This document shows, one piece after another, positions 1-15,000 of a stretch of DNA of 64,000 nt. Made by a program: the position numbers and the translations under genes. The stretch's first letter is position 1. Every line of letters starts with the position of its first letter. The stretch is from Gordius sp. MW1 (taxonomy: Eukaryota > Nematomorpha > Gordioida > Gordea > Gordiidae): NCBI GenBank assembly GCA_964036665.1, contig OZ038527.1, positions 6,200,001 to 6,264,000 of the forward strand, read 5' to 3'. The notes below the pieces were generated by a model. The model was given only the letters and a program-made list of their open reading frames with translations, did no database searches and was not told where the DNA came from.

Positions 1-3000
1 AACATTGATTAACATTTTTCCTGATTTAAAAATTAAACACTTTATAGGGCTTTGATAATGTAACGCGGTCGTCGTGCTATACAAACTTTAATAATATTGT
101 AAATAAGGGAGACACTCGAGAAAAATCGAATTGCAAACTTATAATATGACGGACATTTTTTTGAGCAACAAACATAACATATTTCAAAAGCTTTTAAATT
201 AAAAGGGTTTATCGGAAATTTTAAAGGTTGTTCAATAAATACCTTTAGTTTCGTCGCCATCCATGTCTGATTTATCGGGAGAGACCGGATCGTTAGCTAC
301 TTGTTTTCTAAAAATGGGGTTTTAAGATTATATTTCTTTAGCCCTAACTTTTATACATATCAATCATTGTTATAATCGATTTAAAAAATAATCAACAAAT
401 CAAAGACCTAGCAACAGTCTAGATTCGAGAGGAGGCAAGAATATAAATGAGTCGGGAGAGAAAAAATAACTATTTCGAAGTTTTTAACAAAATTGCATTA
501 AAACCCTTTTTTGAGGAGTTGTCTCATCCTAGATACGCCGATGCCTTAAATCAAACTAAAATCTATTAATCCGTTCGACAATTACAAATTAAACTGGCTA
601 AAAAATTAACTGCATATCAATTAATGATAGAATTTTGTTGAATCACATCAAATTTAAGCTTTTTACAACCGTGCTTTGTGCAAATTTGCCATGTAATGTC
701 CCATACAAACATTCAAATCAATACACTATATCCAATAAAACACTAATGGTAAAATTGCAATCGTTAGCTCGAGAATCTCAATAAGAAATGATTTGAAAGA
801 GTACTTTTTATCAGGCAAAAGATCACAATGGAAATCGTTAAATCCAACACGAAGTCGTGAATGTAATTGTTTTCTACCATCCTAATAAATAATATTATAG
901 TCTCAAAGTGCTGACAAAACTTTAACAATCAAGACAAGTAGATCAAAGCCCGGAATAACAAGAGTCAATTTTAATGAAACCCCGCTAGTCTTATAACATA
1001 AATTTTTAATTAACTCTTCGAATGTCTGGCTGTGTTTGGATTGAGATGATGTAGAGCTATTACACTTGGGCAGCCGTTCCATAAATTCCTTTACTTTAAG
1101 CATTACGTAATCAGCGTTGGCAAAATCGTAAAAACAAACATCGGTCACAGCGTTAGTCTCATTAGTGATGGGTCTCAAAAGGGCGTCTAATTTCTTGATT
1201 CGAACCACCATGGCTTGAGACATATCAGAATATTGAAGATTGGATTTGGGATTAGAATGATTGTTGGAGGCGTCCAATAAGGATGAAGAACGAGATGTCT
1301 TTTTCTCGGTATTCGTTGGTTTACTTTTGTGTCCTACGTCGTCATATACATTTACAACGATAATATAATAAAACTCGGGCCTTCGGCCCTCGTGGGAAGG
1401 GGGAGAAGGGAAGGGGAGTAGGGGAAGGGAAGAGGGGAAGGGAAGAGGGGAAGGGGGAACTCTTCTATACTCCGTATAAACGTAGCATATTTGCTATGCA
1501 ATTTATGGGCGAGAAAGGTGGGAAGGGGCGAGAATGCCTATAGGGGGTATTAGATGCAAAATAATTAGTTAATTAGTTATAGGCCCTTGTAGGGGAGGAC
1601 ATAGGGTAATTATCAATGTTAACCAATTCAAAAACGAAAAAAAATTTCGATTTATTTGGCCAATGGTCATTTTTTTATTGGTCAGTAGCCAGCGGGCGGT
1701 CAAAAATTCATATTATCATTGGTATTAACATGAACAAATATTAATTTAATTTAAAAAAATTAAAAAAAAAATTTGTCCCCTCACTGACTTGAACCCCACA
1801 CCTCCAGTTCACAAGCCGGCGCTATAACCACTATACCATGCTGGCTTTAAAATAGTAGAAGTTATTATGTTATTTATATAGATGATGAAATAATAAAGTT
1901 GTGTTTTATGTTTAGAAAATCAATATATATCGTCGGTCAGTAGCCAGCGGACGGTCAAAAAGTCATATTATCAATGGTATTAACAAAAACAAAAAATTAA
2001 TTTAATGTAAAAAAAAAATTAAAAAAAAGTTTTTTTTTAGTTTTAAAAAAGGGCTAAATTCTTAAACTACCAGCCCGATTCGCTCGAAACTTTACCCGTA
2101 GGTGCCCAGGGCGGCCGGGGGTAAAATAACCTTTTCAGATTCCTAAAATACCTTTTCATTTTAAAAATATCGGACATTTCCCTGCCACACGTGCGGTGTA
2201 ATATCTATGACACGTAGAAAAATTTTACTAATTATATAAACTTACGCGCGCCATCTAATAAAGTACAATTCGTGTCTGAGTTTAATAGTAGATTCAATTT
2301 AATTAGAAATAACGGGCTATGCTTATACCTTTGAAGGAGGTTTCGAATTTTGTGTTAGTTTCTATCGATATATTTTATCGTAAATTAGAATCTAATACCT
2401 ATATTATTTTTTTAAATATTACTTTTTAGGTTTTCTATGAAATCACAATCTAATTAAATGAAATATATTAACCCAATAAAAAAATATATATGCATTTATA
2501 AGGTTAAAAATATATATTACATAGTTGGCTGTCTGTTAGACCATCTATAATAAATTTTTAGGTTATATATAAAATTTGGCCAATGGTCATTTTTTTCATT
2601 GGTAAGCAGCCAGGACACGGTAAAAGTGGATATAAATTCATAAGTCAAAAAAAACGAGAAAAAAAAAATTTCGAATCACATTTTGGCCAATGGTCATTTT
2701 TTCCATCGGTCAGGAGCCAGCGGACGGCCAAAAAGTCATAATAGCAATGGTAGTAACAGGAACAATCATAATAGTCAAAAAAAAACGAAAAAATAAACTC
2801 GGATTCACATTTTGGCCAATGGTCATTTTTTTCCATTGGTCAGCAGCCAGCACACGGTAAAAGTGGATATAAATTCACAAGAGTAAAAAAAACGAAAAAA
2901 AAATTTTCGAATCACATTTTGGCCAATGGTCATTTTTTTCCATTGGTCAGCAGCCAGGACACAATAAAAGTGGATATAAATTCATAATAGTCAAAAAAAA

Positions 3001-6000
3001 CGAAATAAAAGTTTTCGAATCACATTTTGGCCAATGGTCATTTTATTTCATTGGTCAGCAGCCAGCGGACGGCCAAAAAGTCATAATAGCAATGGTAGGA
3101 ACAGGAACAATCATAATAGTCAAAAAAAACGAAAAAAATAATTTCGATTCACATTTTGGCCAATGGTCATTTTTTCCATCGGTCAGGAGCCAGCGGACGG
3201 CCAAAAAGTCATAATAGCAATGGTAGTAACAGGAACAATCATAATAGTCAAAAAAAACGAAAAAATAAACTCGGATGCACATTTTGGCCAATGGTCATTT
3301 TTTTCATTGGTCAGCAGCCAACGGACGGCCAAAAAGTCTTATTATCAATGATAGTAACAAGAACAATCATAAAAGTCAAAAAAAACTCCGGGATTCTAAC
3401 CCAAAAACTAGTTAAATTGCATAGCAATTAAAAGTAAACAACTTTTATTTATGTTTATTATATAACATTGGTCAGCAGCCAGCGGACGGCCAAAAAGTCA
3501 TAATAGCAATGGTAGAAACAGGAACAATTATAGTAGTCAAAAAAAACGAAAAAAATAATTTCGATTCACATTTTGGCCAATGGTCATTTTTTTCATTGGT
3601 CAGCAGCCAGCGGACGGCCAAAAATTCTTATTATCAATGATAGTAACAAGAACAATCATAAGAGTCAAAAAAAACTCCGGGATTCCAACCCCAAAACTAG
3701 TTAAATTGCATAGCAATTAAAAAGTAAACAACTTTTATTTATGTTTATTTATAACTAGTTAAATTGCATAGCATTAAAAGTAAACAACTTTTATATTTAT
3801 TATATAACCAAAACTAGTTAAATTGCATAGCAATTAAAAGTAAACAACTTTTATTTATGTTAATTATATAACTAGTTAAATTGCATAGCACAACTTTTAT
3901 CTATGTTTATTATATAATAGATAATTTAACAAATCTTATATATAACCATTATATAGCACACCGAGGGAGATAGAGATGAGGGGTGGGGCACCTCTTATGC
4001 ATAGCAATTAAAAATAACACAGCGAGGGAGATAGAGATGAGGGGTGGGGCACCTCTTTCTCATCCATTAATTTAAAAAAGCGATAACCTAATATACCCAA
4101 TGCAAATAGATAGGGTAACGGACGACGGACGACGGACGGACACCAAAAAACGATCCCATAAATTGCATAGCAATTAAAAATAAATTAGTGTGCGTTATAG
4201 TGTTAAACAAAACTTCGTTAACGGAACTTTTATGTTCACAACTAGTTCGATGCAAAATAAAACCTATCGTATGTTGGTTTTACTTTTATAGCCTATTTTG
4301 AATTCGCAGTTTATGATAGCCAGCATTTGGCCTTAAATTTATACCCTTATCATTTTACACAATCATGGGCGTAGCCAGAATTGGAATGGGGGGGGGATAA
4401 TGATTTAGGGAGAGACAAAATAATAATGTTTAGTAATGCAACTATCTTTTTCAGTCATGATTTGAAATTTTTAAGAATTTTTCGATTTAGAGGGGAGCAG
4501 CCGATCCTCCCTGCCACCCCCTGGCTACGCCTATGTACTCAATAATTATCGATACACAATGATGCTTGACCGTTATTTTTTAATTCTAATAAACCCGGCG
4601 TTTACCTAATCAAACGTTTTTATATGAGGAGTTATGTATTTTAAAAATCTTCCATGTTAAAAAGTATGGAAGTGCAATATATAAAACCTCAGGCTTGCTA
4701 AGAAAATTTGCGAGTAACGACGGGCTTAAATCTAAGAGGAAATTTAATAAGCCGAGAGCATAATATACAAAGCCACAACTTGTAACCATCGATTGCAATC
4801 GAAATATTTTTAAACTGATATTGATCCCTACATAAGTGACAATTAACCGAAAAAAAAACTTAAAATAGAATAAAGAGAGATTATAAACCTGCTATTCATT
4901 TAGGTGAAACCTTTTGACAGCATATCTAAATAAAAGGCCTCGTTTGATGACAAAACTAACATTATGACACAATGAGGGTCATAATGTTTAAATGTCGCCA
5001 TAACTAGTGTTGACTAGGAGAAGCTTTCAAAAATTTTACCCTTCATTTTATTATTATGCCCTTTTATCATTAAAATATGTATTTCTAACATTTTAAAAAT
5101 GTACCGAGCGCGGCGTTATAAAGGTATCCCACGGCGGCATAAGCCAGGGAACTCGAACCCGAAGGTTTAGGCAACGAAGTTGAAGAACTAGGGCCAACTT
5201 TATTTTGGTTGTTGGTCGCTTCAGCGTTAACTTTATAAATATGCAGGATGTCTTTGAGAGGTATAATGACTTGAACGAGTCCTTCGAGCTATGTGGAAAA
5301 ATCATGGAGGTTCATGTCAGATATGTGCACAGATAGAAGAAGAGTTTTATTTTATGATATAAATATAATTAACATTGAGACATAGCATTTAAAAGCGTTT
5401 TTCGTCTGATTAAAATGACAAGCGAAACTTCTTGTAAAAACAAATCGTAAAAACTTAAAAGTTAATATTGTAAAAATAAAATGAATATGTTTAAGTCGTT
5501 AAAATATTAATTTTACTTTGCTACCGAAACAAAGGTAATGCGTTGAAAGGTACAAAGTTCCAAAGGCCGAGGTGTGAGGATGTTTACGGTAAGAAGTCAA
5601 TAGATAGCATTGGGCGCTTCCATCCAATTTTTCCTCGACCGGCAAGCAAAACGTTGTCCTATGTAAAGTGTCCAAGATTTGAGTTCAAAATATGTGAAAA
5701 TTGTGAAATAATTAAAATTTAAAACTTTTTACAAAAAAAATAATAATTAAAGTAAAGAAACGATCGCCATTCAAAAATATAGGTTTAAATATGTGTATTT
5801 TTCCAAAGATGATAAAAAGAGCAAATTTTCTACTCACCACCTTGTTGCGAAAAAGTGTTTACTATTTGAAGATTGTACAAAATTTGCTTACCAAGTGTTT
5901 AGAACAAGTGAAAAGCACTTTATAAATTGACAAGATATTTTGGAAACAAAATCACCGCAAAAAGGTCATTATTAAAACGTTAAGTTCATACACAACTATT

Positions 6001-9000
6001 TCGTGCATAATAAAAAGAACGGCTAGGCGCCACTAAAATTCTTTAAGTTTTTTAACGGTTAAAAAAGTAAGTAAAAAGCTTCCACCCGTTTAAAAGAACT
6101 ACAACTGTTTCACAAAAAACCCAAATAAAAGCTATAAATTCATGTTATTACTTTTCCAGCTATTTTAAACATAATTAAGCAAATCATGTGGCAGTAATCT
6201 AAGCGCAATTACCTAAAAGCCTGACTCCTGATTCGAGCTGCCAGGTTACGCTTGAGAGAAGACGGGTAGGGCTTAACTTTCTCGCTGCCCTCCAGGTCGG
6301 AAACCACTAAATTAGGCTCTCTCGGCTGCGTTTTATCGTCCGGACTTCCATTAGCTTCGCGCGAATTCTCGTTTTTTGCAGCCTTTTTTTGGTAATTTTT
6401 ACCACGGCTCGATTTGTTTGATTTGTGGGGAGTGACCGACGATTGACAATAATTAATTCTGGGTCGTCCGTTGAAAAGTCTTAAGAGGTCGGGATCCGCG
6501 GAGCCGTGCGGTTGTTGAAACATATCGTCCGAAAGGAGTTGCCTCAGGGCTAAGTTAGTGAGTTGCTCCATCAGGGCAAAAGTTTCGGCCGGTTTTAGCA
6601 GGAGGGAAAAGTAGTGCTAGGAATAAATGAAAACAAATTCGATAAACGGTAAACAACTTTATTGTGTGCATATATATGTAGGGAGATTGAATTAAAAACT
6701 AAGCAAAAACAATCATTTATCAAGTCGGCATATATCCATGGATTTTAAATAAAAAACGGGATAAATAAATAAGAGTTAAGCGTTACGAAATTTTATTAAA
6801 TTCAAATACTATTGGAAAAATAATATAAAATTTATATAAATTTATTAAACAAGTGGCGGGCTTGGCTCTTTGAAAAAAAAAGAATGTTAAACGTTAATTG
6901 AAATAAGGGTTTAAAACGATATTAGTATGTTGGGTAAATTGTGAAAAAAGAACCCGATTTACGAGTGAGATCCGCGAATCAAATTTGTAGGGTCGCTTTA
7001 ACAATTAAAAAATGTAATCAACAATATTTATACCAATATTGCAAGAGCAATCTATTCAACGTCAAGAGTAGCTTAAATACCATCAGAAACTTATCAATAA
7101 TAATAGAACTGTTTTTCCCTCAAAAACTTTTCCCTAATAAGTTAAAAAAATTTCGAAAATAAATGGTTGTAGTTAACTGATTTTGAGCAAACTTTCAAAG
7201 TCATAGCAAATGCCTCTACCAAAAGCAGCATTAAATTTATAGATATATATATATATCCGTATAATTGCAAATAAAAACAACGTCTAATCCATATATACCT
7301 CGGCACATTTGGTGGCCACTTTGATGGTGTTGGGAGAGAGGAAAGTTTGGTTTTGTTCGAGTTGAGTTACGTCTGTCCAACGGATGACCAATTTAATTTC
7401 GGAGCCCAATATGTAGGAATGGAAACAAGCGTGATTCAAGCTCAGGTAAAGCCAGCCCTGTCTAGGCACGTACCCCTTCCAATAGGAACAAGCGTAATCT
7501 GGTGCATGTGAATGCGGAGATGAGAAAAATAGAATTTTAAACTATAATGTAAAATCATGAGCGCAGTCAAAAGGGGGCAGGGAGGAGCGACTGTCCCCAT
7601 CTAAATCCAAAATTTGTTAAAATTTATTAAAATTATGGCAAAAATTTCAAAAAATGATCATTTTCCCCTCCCTAAATTATTATTGCCCCCCCCCATCTAA
7701 TTCCAATGCTGGCTACGCCCATGAGCAATTTAGATTCTTAACAATCGCAAATTTAAATGGATAAACTTATATTAACACGTATAATTGTTTATTCTAAGTA
7801 AAGGTGTCATGTCTCATATATATACAAGTCGGGCTAAAATTATGGTATTGAAGCTTAAAGTTGTGGCGTGTTTTTTGCGAAAACCAGTATATTAAGTGTC
7901 CTAAAAACGGCTGGATTTTTTTTGGTCGACTTTTGGTTTTAGGCGCAACTAAACATAAACAGACCAATAATTACCAAAATTCGACCAAACAAATCCCAGC
8001 CGTTTTTACAAAACTATATTGTAAAGCTAAAAACGTTTTTTTAACAGATCACTATCATTTCAAAAAGGTATATTATAACTAGAGAAATGCTTAAATAAAG
8101 ATGGGGCAATGCCATTTTTTCATTTTCAACGGTAATTTTATTAAATACATAGGAATTTTAATTTATCCAGCAACCGTTCATCATCCCTACGCTCACATGG
8201 ATATGCCTGGGCAATGTCATTATTTGTCACCATTACTATAATAAGGCTCAACTTGATGAGCTGGAGATATATTTATTCAAACCAGGCCAGAGCCGGACAT
8301 TCATGCATATAATAAAATTTTTAATAATATTTTTAATGGTAAAAAATTCGCTCAATTTGGATATAAAACCGTAATTTTTAAAAAGATTAGCCTTGAGTTT
8401 GACTCTTGATGCAATTTTAAATATAAACTTAAGTATCGATGATGAAAAATGACAGTATAATTGAGCTACACTTCCTACAATAATGATACTCCTTCTTAGT
8501 GTCAAACATACAAAGTTTCGAGAATGTTAGGTTTGGTCTTAGATAATTATCAAAAATATACAAGAAAGGAGGAGGTAATTTACGAAAAAAATTCGGCCAT
8601 TCGTACTATCATAAATTTCCCCAGGGATCGAACTAATTAAGGAGAAAATAAGACGCACCAAGGACGCCGAATAATGTCACTTAATCATGTGTTTTCAAGT
8701 AAGGTACGGATTCTGACAAATTTTAATTCTAAAACTTTGGGTAAGCACAAAATGCTTTTCTAAGTTGCCGAGTAGGAAGTGGCATTTTTCTGCCAAAATA
8801 ATCACAATCGATAGACTTACTAATGTTCAAGGGGATTTATGAAAGAGTAAGGAGGAAAAGTGTCTCAATATTGAATGACAAAAAACATATACATCAAAAT
8901 AAAGTAAAAAAGCTGCAATAAATTCGATTTATGCATTTATAACATATAAACTTTTAAATAATGTATTTTAATTTTTTGGGGGAGAAATATGACAAAAAAA

Positions 9001-12000
9001 CAATTAAAGGATGCTTACAGTTGACGAGTTTTTCCGACGGGGCCATTTTAAAGAGTTGGCGAAACTTATGGTTGACAATTTTAAACTGGGTAGCTGCCTC
9101 CCGCCCTCTTTCCCTCACCCCTCGGGACACATCGGCCCCAGGGGTCAGGTCTAAAGAGGAGGGCGGGACCGTTGAGTTACTGACGTAAGCATTTTCACTA
9201 GTGACGTCATCAACGCTAGATTGATCACTGGAGCCGACCATGGTCTCCAATTTGCACTTGACTAGGGCAGTGGCATCTGCCTCCTCTTCCATACCAGCTA
9301 TTGATTTGTAAAAATAAAAAAATATGGCAATTTAAATTATAAAAAATATCAATAAGGTTAATCTTATTTCGATGCCAAATTACTGGTTAAAAAGTGGCAT
9401 ACTTTGAATAAAAATTCAGCAAGAGATTTAGGAGAAGTGGATTTTTAATTTCTTAAATTATCTTTGTAATAAACTAATATTTAAACGTGCAAAAATGAAA
9501 CAGAAATTAATTAAAATAGCAATTTTAAAAATGTATTAATTGTTTATATTTATCTTTAAAGTCAAGAATAAATTATCTTTACCAAATGATATATATGTTA
9601 AGTAAATAATAAACTAATATTTTCAATTTAGTAGTAGGGTTTATCGATAAAATATGTATTTTAGGTTAAAATAAAATTTAGAAGGAAGAATTTACAAGTG
9701 TCATCAAGGATAAGAATTGTTTTTTTTTTAAATTACCAATTAAAATTGTTTATTTCAACTGAGACATGATTGATTAAAATTGGTACGATAGCATAGCACC
9801 ATGGTGAAAGTATCGATCCGAACAAGAATTTGAATATTTCAACGCAGACGATAGATTGCCACGATTGGATTAATTTAATATTTTTTACGATGATAGATAA
9901 AAAAATGACAATATCCCCGAAATGGACAAGCAGCTTTGCGAAACTTTAAAAAAGATAGGTAATTAACAAGGCCAAGCAGACCTGTTGATATTATGGATTT
10001 TAGAGGTCATCCTATGAGTTAAAATAAAGAGGACTCAAAAAAACAATTACTAATATGACCTCCAGGCAAACCAGGTAATGTGTGGTCTTCTTTTAGATAT
10101 TACCATGATATTACTTTAAAAGTTTGATTCATAGTTTTAGTAACATGTTACTGCTTTCATTCTCAAGAAGACCAAACGGATCCCACATAAAATTCCAAAA
10201 AGGAATGTGATCACTATAATTTAACAAATAATTTATTTGGAATTTAGAAAAACTATTAAATTTTAAAATTTAGTGACGTTTGCCCATTTTTGGTTACTTT
10301 ATAATCTGCCTTTTAATATAGATTTGTCCCTTATACAATAAACTCGGGCCTTCGGCCCTCGTGGGAAGGGGGAGGGGAGAAGGGAAGGGGAGACGACTCA
10401 TCTTTACTTCGTATAAATGTATCATATTTGCTATGCAATTTATGGGCGAGAAAGGTGGGAAGGGGCGAGAATGCCTATAGGGGGGTGTTAAATGCCTAAT
10501 GATTAATTAATTATTTATACAAATTTTCCATTTATAGGCAAAATGTAATATAGGCAAAATGTAATATAGGCAAAATGTAATATAGGCAAGGGTTAGGGTT
10601 AGATTTAGTGTTTGCATCTAGTTGCGTATTACATTCGTTTTTATGGCCTTTAGTGATTATGGGTCTAACAAACATTATATTATAAAACAACACAATGTTA
10701 AGAATTTGCAGAATTGTTGGGAGAAATTTTTGTTGAATTTGAACAATTTTTAATTAAAAAAATCAAAAATTTGGCGAATGGTCATTTTTTCTCCATTGGT
10801 CAGTACTAACAGATACTCTATAAGTCAATGATAGCCAAAAAAACGGAAAAAAAAAATTTGATGCTCACTTTGGCCAATGATCATTTTTTTCCATCGGTCA
10901 GCAGCCAGCACACGGTAAAAATGGATATAAATTCATAAGAGTAAAAAAAACGAAAAAAAAATTTTTGAATCACATTTTGGCCAATGGTCATTTTATTCCA
11001 TTGGTCAACAGCCAGGACACGGTATAAGTGGATATAAATTCATAATAGTCAAAAAAAACGAAAAAAAACTTTCGAATCACATTTTGGCCAATGGTCATTT
11101 TATTCCATTGGTCAGCAGCCAGCGGACGGCCAAAAAGTCATAATAGCAATGGTAGGAACAGGAACAATCATAATAGTCAACAAAAAACGAAAAAAATTAT
11201 TTCGATTCACATTTTGGCCAATGGTCATTTTTTCCATCGGTCAGGAGCCAGCGGACGGCCAAAAAGTCATAATAGCAATGGTAGTAACAGGAATAAGCAC
11301 AATAGTCAAAAAAAAACGAAAAAATAAACTCGGATTCACATTTTGGCCAATGGTAATTTTTTTCATTGGTCAGCAGCCAGCGGACGGCCAAAATATTATC
11401 AATGATAGTAACAAGAACAATCGTAATAGTCAAACCTAAAACGAAAAAAAAGCTTGGAATCACATTTTGGCCCATGGCCATTTTTTCCATCGGTCAGCAG
11501 CCAGCGGACGGCCAAAAAGTCATAATAGCAATGGTAGTAACAGGAACAATCATAATAATCAAAAAAAACGAAAGAATAAACTTGGATTCACATTTTGGCC
11601 AATGGTCATTTTTTTCATTGGTCAGCAGCCAGCAGACGGCCAAAAAGTCATAATAGCAATGGTAGTAACAGGAACAATCATAATAGTCAAAAAAAACGAA
11701 AAAATAAACTTGGATTCACATTTTGGCCAATGGTCATTTTTTCTTTGGTCAGCAGCCAGTGGACGGCCGAAAGTCGTATTAGCAATGGTAGTAACAGGAA
11801 CAATCATAATAGTCAAAAAAAAAAAATAAAATAAACTTGGATTCACATATTGGCCAATGGTCATTTTTTTCATTGGTCAGCAGCCAGCAGACGGCCAAAA
11901 AGTCTTATTATCAATGGTAGTAACAAGAACAATTATAAGAGTCTAAAAAAACTCCGAGATTCTAACCCAAACCCTTGTAGTGGAGGGCATAGGGTAATTA

Positions 12001-15000
12001 TAGCAATTAATATCAATGTTACCCAATTCAAAAACGAATAGATATACTTATGCATTAATTTAACGTAGCAATTAAAACCCGACCCCGCCCGAAAGCGAGG
12101 GAGATAGAGATGAGGGGTGGGGCACCTCTTTCTCATGCATTAATTTAAAAAATCGATAACCCAATATACCCAATGCAAATAGATAGGGATGGACGGACGG
12201 ACGGACGGACAACCAAAAAACGAGCCCATAAATTGCATAGCAATTAAAAGCATGACAGTTTTATACAACAAATTTAAATTCTTTAATCATATATAACCTG
12301 TATTATTATTTATCAAATTATGATTTCAACCAAATAATAGCCCAAACAATTGGCATTTTAAAAAACAAAAGTGATTTTATGCAAACTTAATTATAAGTTA
12401 TAATTTTAGGGGAAAAGTCATCGGCGTTGTCGTAAAATTATATTAAATGTAACATTTATGATCAATTATATGGATATTTAATTTAAATCCTAGAAAGGGG
12501 GAAATTACCCTTATCTCCCCCCCCCCCTCTGGAAGCAACCTTGTGTCTAAGGTATGCTGCACATTTACCTCTTATAAACAAATAACCATGGGCGTAGCCA
12601 GGGGGGGCAGGGAAGGGTGGCTGCCCCTCTCTAAGTCCAAAAATTTGTTGCAATTTATTAAAATTCTGGCAAAAATGTTTTAAAATGATTAATTTGCCCC
12701 TCCCTAAATCATTATTTCCCCCCCCCCCTCTAATTCCAATGCTGGCTACGCCCATGCAAACAACATGATGTAATAACATATTTTTCAGGCGACGACGGGG
12801 GTTGTTTCAAATGGTAGGACCAGAACCAGGTGCACAAGGAAGTATTATGTTGACCCAAAAACTGCACCCACTTGAACAAAAAAATCGATAAGGACATTAC
12901 AACCCATACACTGAGTTAGTAGTGTTCGCTCTTCTGAGAAAGGCTAATTAATATTTGCCTCACACCAAACGCTGAAATGATCCATTTACGGTTTAATGCG
13001 TCAAGGCTATCTAAGGGATTCGAGTTTTAAAATGATTTTAAACAACCCAAGGCATTCCGCGCATGCATTATTTGAATTAAAATTCTTAAAGATGTCCCCC
13101 CAACAAAAATTTATCAGACAAATGCAAAATTTATCAGATTATATTTTTGCAATTCTGGCCTCGTAGAATCAAGATCAATCTATCTTCTTTTGAAACAAAA
13201 TTTATTAATTAAGGTAGTATTTTAAAGGTGAATTCAATGTTACCTATATACAGCGCTTAATAAACCATATTGATCGGGTTTATTCATAGTGACTGACAAA
13301 ACTATAATTAGCCATAACTTGGTTATGTTATAGGCTTGACACGTTTTAAACTTTGCACGCATAGCGAGGAAAATCTTAAAAACCAATTTTATTCGAATTA
13401 GTGGTAAACTAGGGATTAATAAAAAAAATTATAAAAGACGAGTAGCTTTAACGGGGGCTTGGGGTTTCAGGGACCCCAACTAATCAATGATGGACTGTTT
13501 ACAAAAAACGTTAATTAGCTTCAACCCATAGGCTAATATTACTATAGACTGAAAAACAGCTGTTTTTTACATTGAAATTAATCGAGCTACCTAGACCGCC
13601 ATTTAGAGTGGATTTTTTGAATATGCGCCCTTGAGCAGTGACAAATTGCAAAACGTATGAAATAAAGAATAACATGAGAACATTAGAAATTGACATTTAA
13701 TTATTTAATAAAGTGAAAGGCGTTTATTTTGTTTATACATGCCCGCAGGCGTAGCCAGGGGGGCAGGAAGGGGGCGAAAGCCCCCCTCTAAATCCAAAAA
13801 TTTGTGGAAATTTTATAGAATTCTGGCTAAAATTTTAAAAAATGATTATTTTGCCCCCCCCCCCTAAATCATTAATGCCCCCCTCTAATCCCACTGCTGG
13901 CTACGCCCATGTATATATGTCTCAAACATACCGGTTTACACCCTTACTTAATAATTTTGAGCCGTTCGCCATTTTATAATATCTTATTATTAGTGTGTGC
14001 TTCTTACCCAGCAGGGGTACTAATTCCCGTTCTAACCAGGCAAAATTTTGTTCGACGTCGCCGAAGTCTACACCGAGAGAAAGTACGTAGGCCATTTCTG
14101 TGCCCGGGTAACGGTAGATGACGCGATACGGGGCCGAAGTTCCGACGTCGAATACCGCGTCAAACGTACCAAAAAGCAGGGAAGCCACGGCCGTACCCTT
14201 ATTAAGGATGGCGGCGCCCAAGCCCGAGGGGGTCAGTTTAGATGAAGTTGTCACGTGATCGTCAGCTGTTCGCGCAGCCTCGACCAATAGCGTGACGTCC
14301 GAATTCTCGGGAGTCGGGTCGAGCTTTTTGGTTTGAGGCATCTCGGGCCCCGTCCTACGCCTCTGCAAGGTAAAATACAGGTTTGCCCTCTCGTTGATCC
14401 TGTCAAGTAGAACAAACACTTTAACGAACAAAGAGTAAGATATTTTTGCAAATTTTAAAAATGGTTTTTGAATAGACTAATGTAGTTTTGAATCTAAAAG
14501 TCTATAATCCATGGATAAGTTAAGTTACATGGGTTCTCGACAATATCTATAATAAACCCTCACTAAAGATGATATTATAAGGGAGTCAGCAATAAAAAAT
14601 ATCTCTAAATGATATATTTTATTCAGGAGGTTTATTAAAGAGATTTGAAAAAGTTTAACATGCATAAAAAGCAGATAAAATTTATAATTATGGTATTAAT
14701 ATTTTACAATAATATCATTCAATATAATTTGATAGCCCACAATAAAGTTTAAACATTCATATAGTTGTGAAATCAATCCTGTTAATTTGTGCTATGTTAT
14801 ATAACTCTAACCTTTCCTGCCAAAGATATTCAGCTGTGTAAATGATTTTAAAAGTTGTTTTTATGCCTTTTCCTAACTTTATCTTTTAATCTAAAAATGC
14901 CAAATAGAATGGTGAATATGGTTCTAATTTTAATTCTATTTTACTGAATAGTTTTAAAAAATCATACAATTGCCAAGAGCATTATAAAAGAGCATTCATG

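Larger units (their letters stand above)
1371..4193 (+). mobile_element. Array-bearing element, copy A (unnamed family)
   Basis: Starts at a GGGCCTTCGGCCC hairpin (1377-1389) and a purine-rich AAGGGG tract, followed by TTTGCTATGCAATTTATGGGC near 1490, and ends near ACGAGCCCATAAATTGC-like sequence at 4153-4180. The two ATGCAATTTATGGGC blocks are inverted relative to each other. The body carries the 110-125 bp tandem array, a tRNA-like stretch, a Helitron fragment and several short direct repeats of AACTAGTTAAATTGCATAGC. No coding capacity. Lies in intron 7 of the TBC1D9-like gene. Exact ends are not known. Confidence 0.6.
10340..12250 (+). mobile_element. Array-bearing element, copy B (unnamed family)
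   Basis: The same order of parts as copy A: hairpin GGGCCTTCGGCCC at 10346-10358, AAGGGG-rich tract, GCTATGCAATTTATGGGCGA, then the 110-125 bp array. It ends with a GGAC microsatellite (12188-12211), CCAAAAAACGAGCCCATAAA and TTGCATAGCAATTAAAAG. Shorter than copy A and not interrupted by other elements. In intron 2 of the TBC1D9-like gene. Confidence 0.65.

Noticed and set aside
2570-3720. Possible CRISPR array
   Set aside because: Unit spacing and repeat length vary, there are no unique spacers, and the setting is a spliced eukaryotic genome.
4610-4798. 62-codon minus-strand frame within intron 7
   Set aside because: Checked as a possible exon of the TBC1D9-like gene; no family motif in any frame and no fitting splice sites.
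5093-5305. 70-codon minus-strand frame
   Set aside because: Out of frame with the conserved LVQVIIPLKDI reading used for exon 7.
11091-11873. Overlapping 80-120 codon frames on both strands of array 2
   Set aside because: The same peptide phrases recur in shifted frames with each repeat unit. The same holds for 2645-3431, 52133-53153 and 62586-63436.
14048-14451. Plus- and minus-strand frames overlapping exon 2 of the TBC1D9-like gene
   Set aside because: Shadows of the GC-rich exon in other frames.
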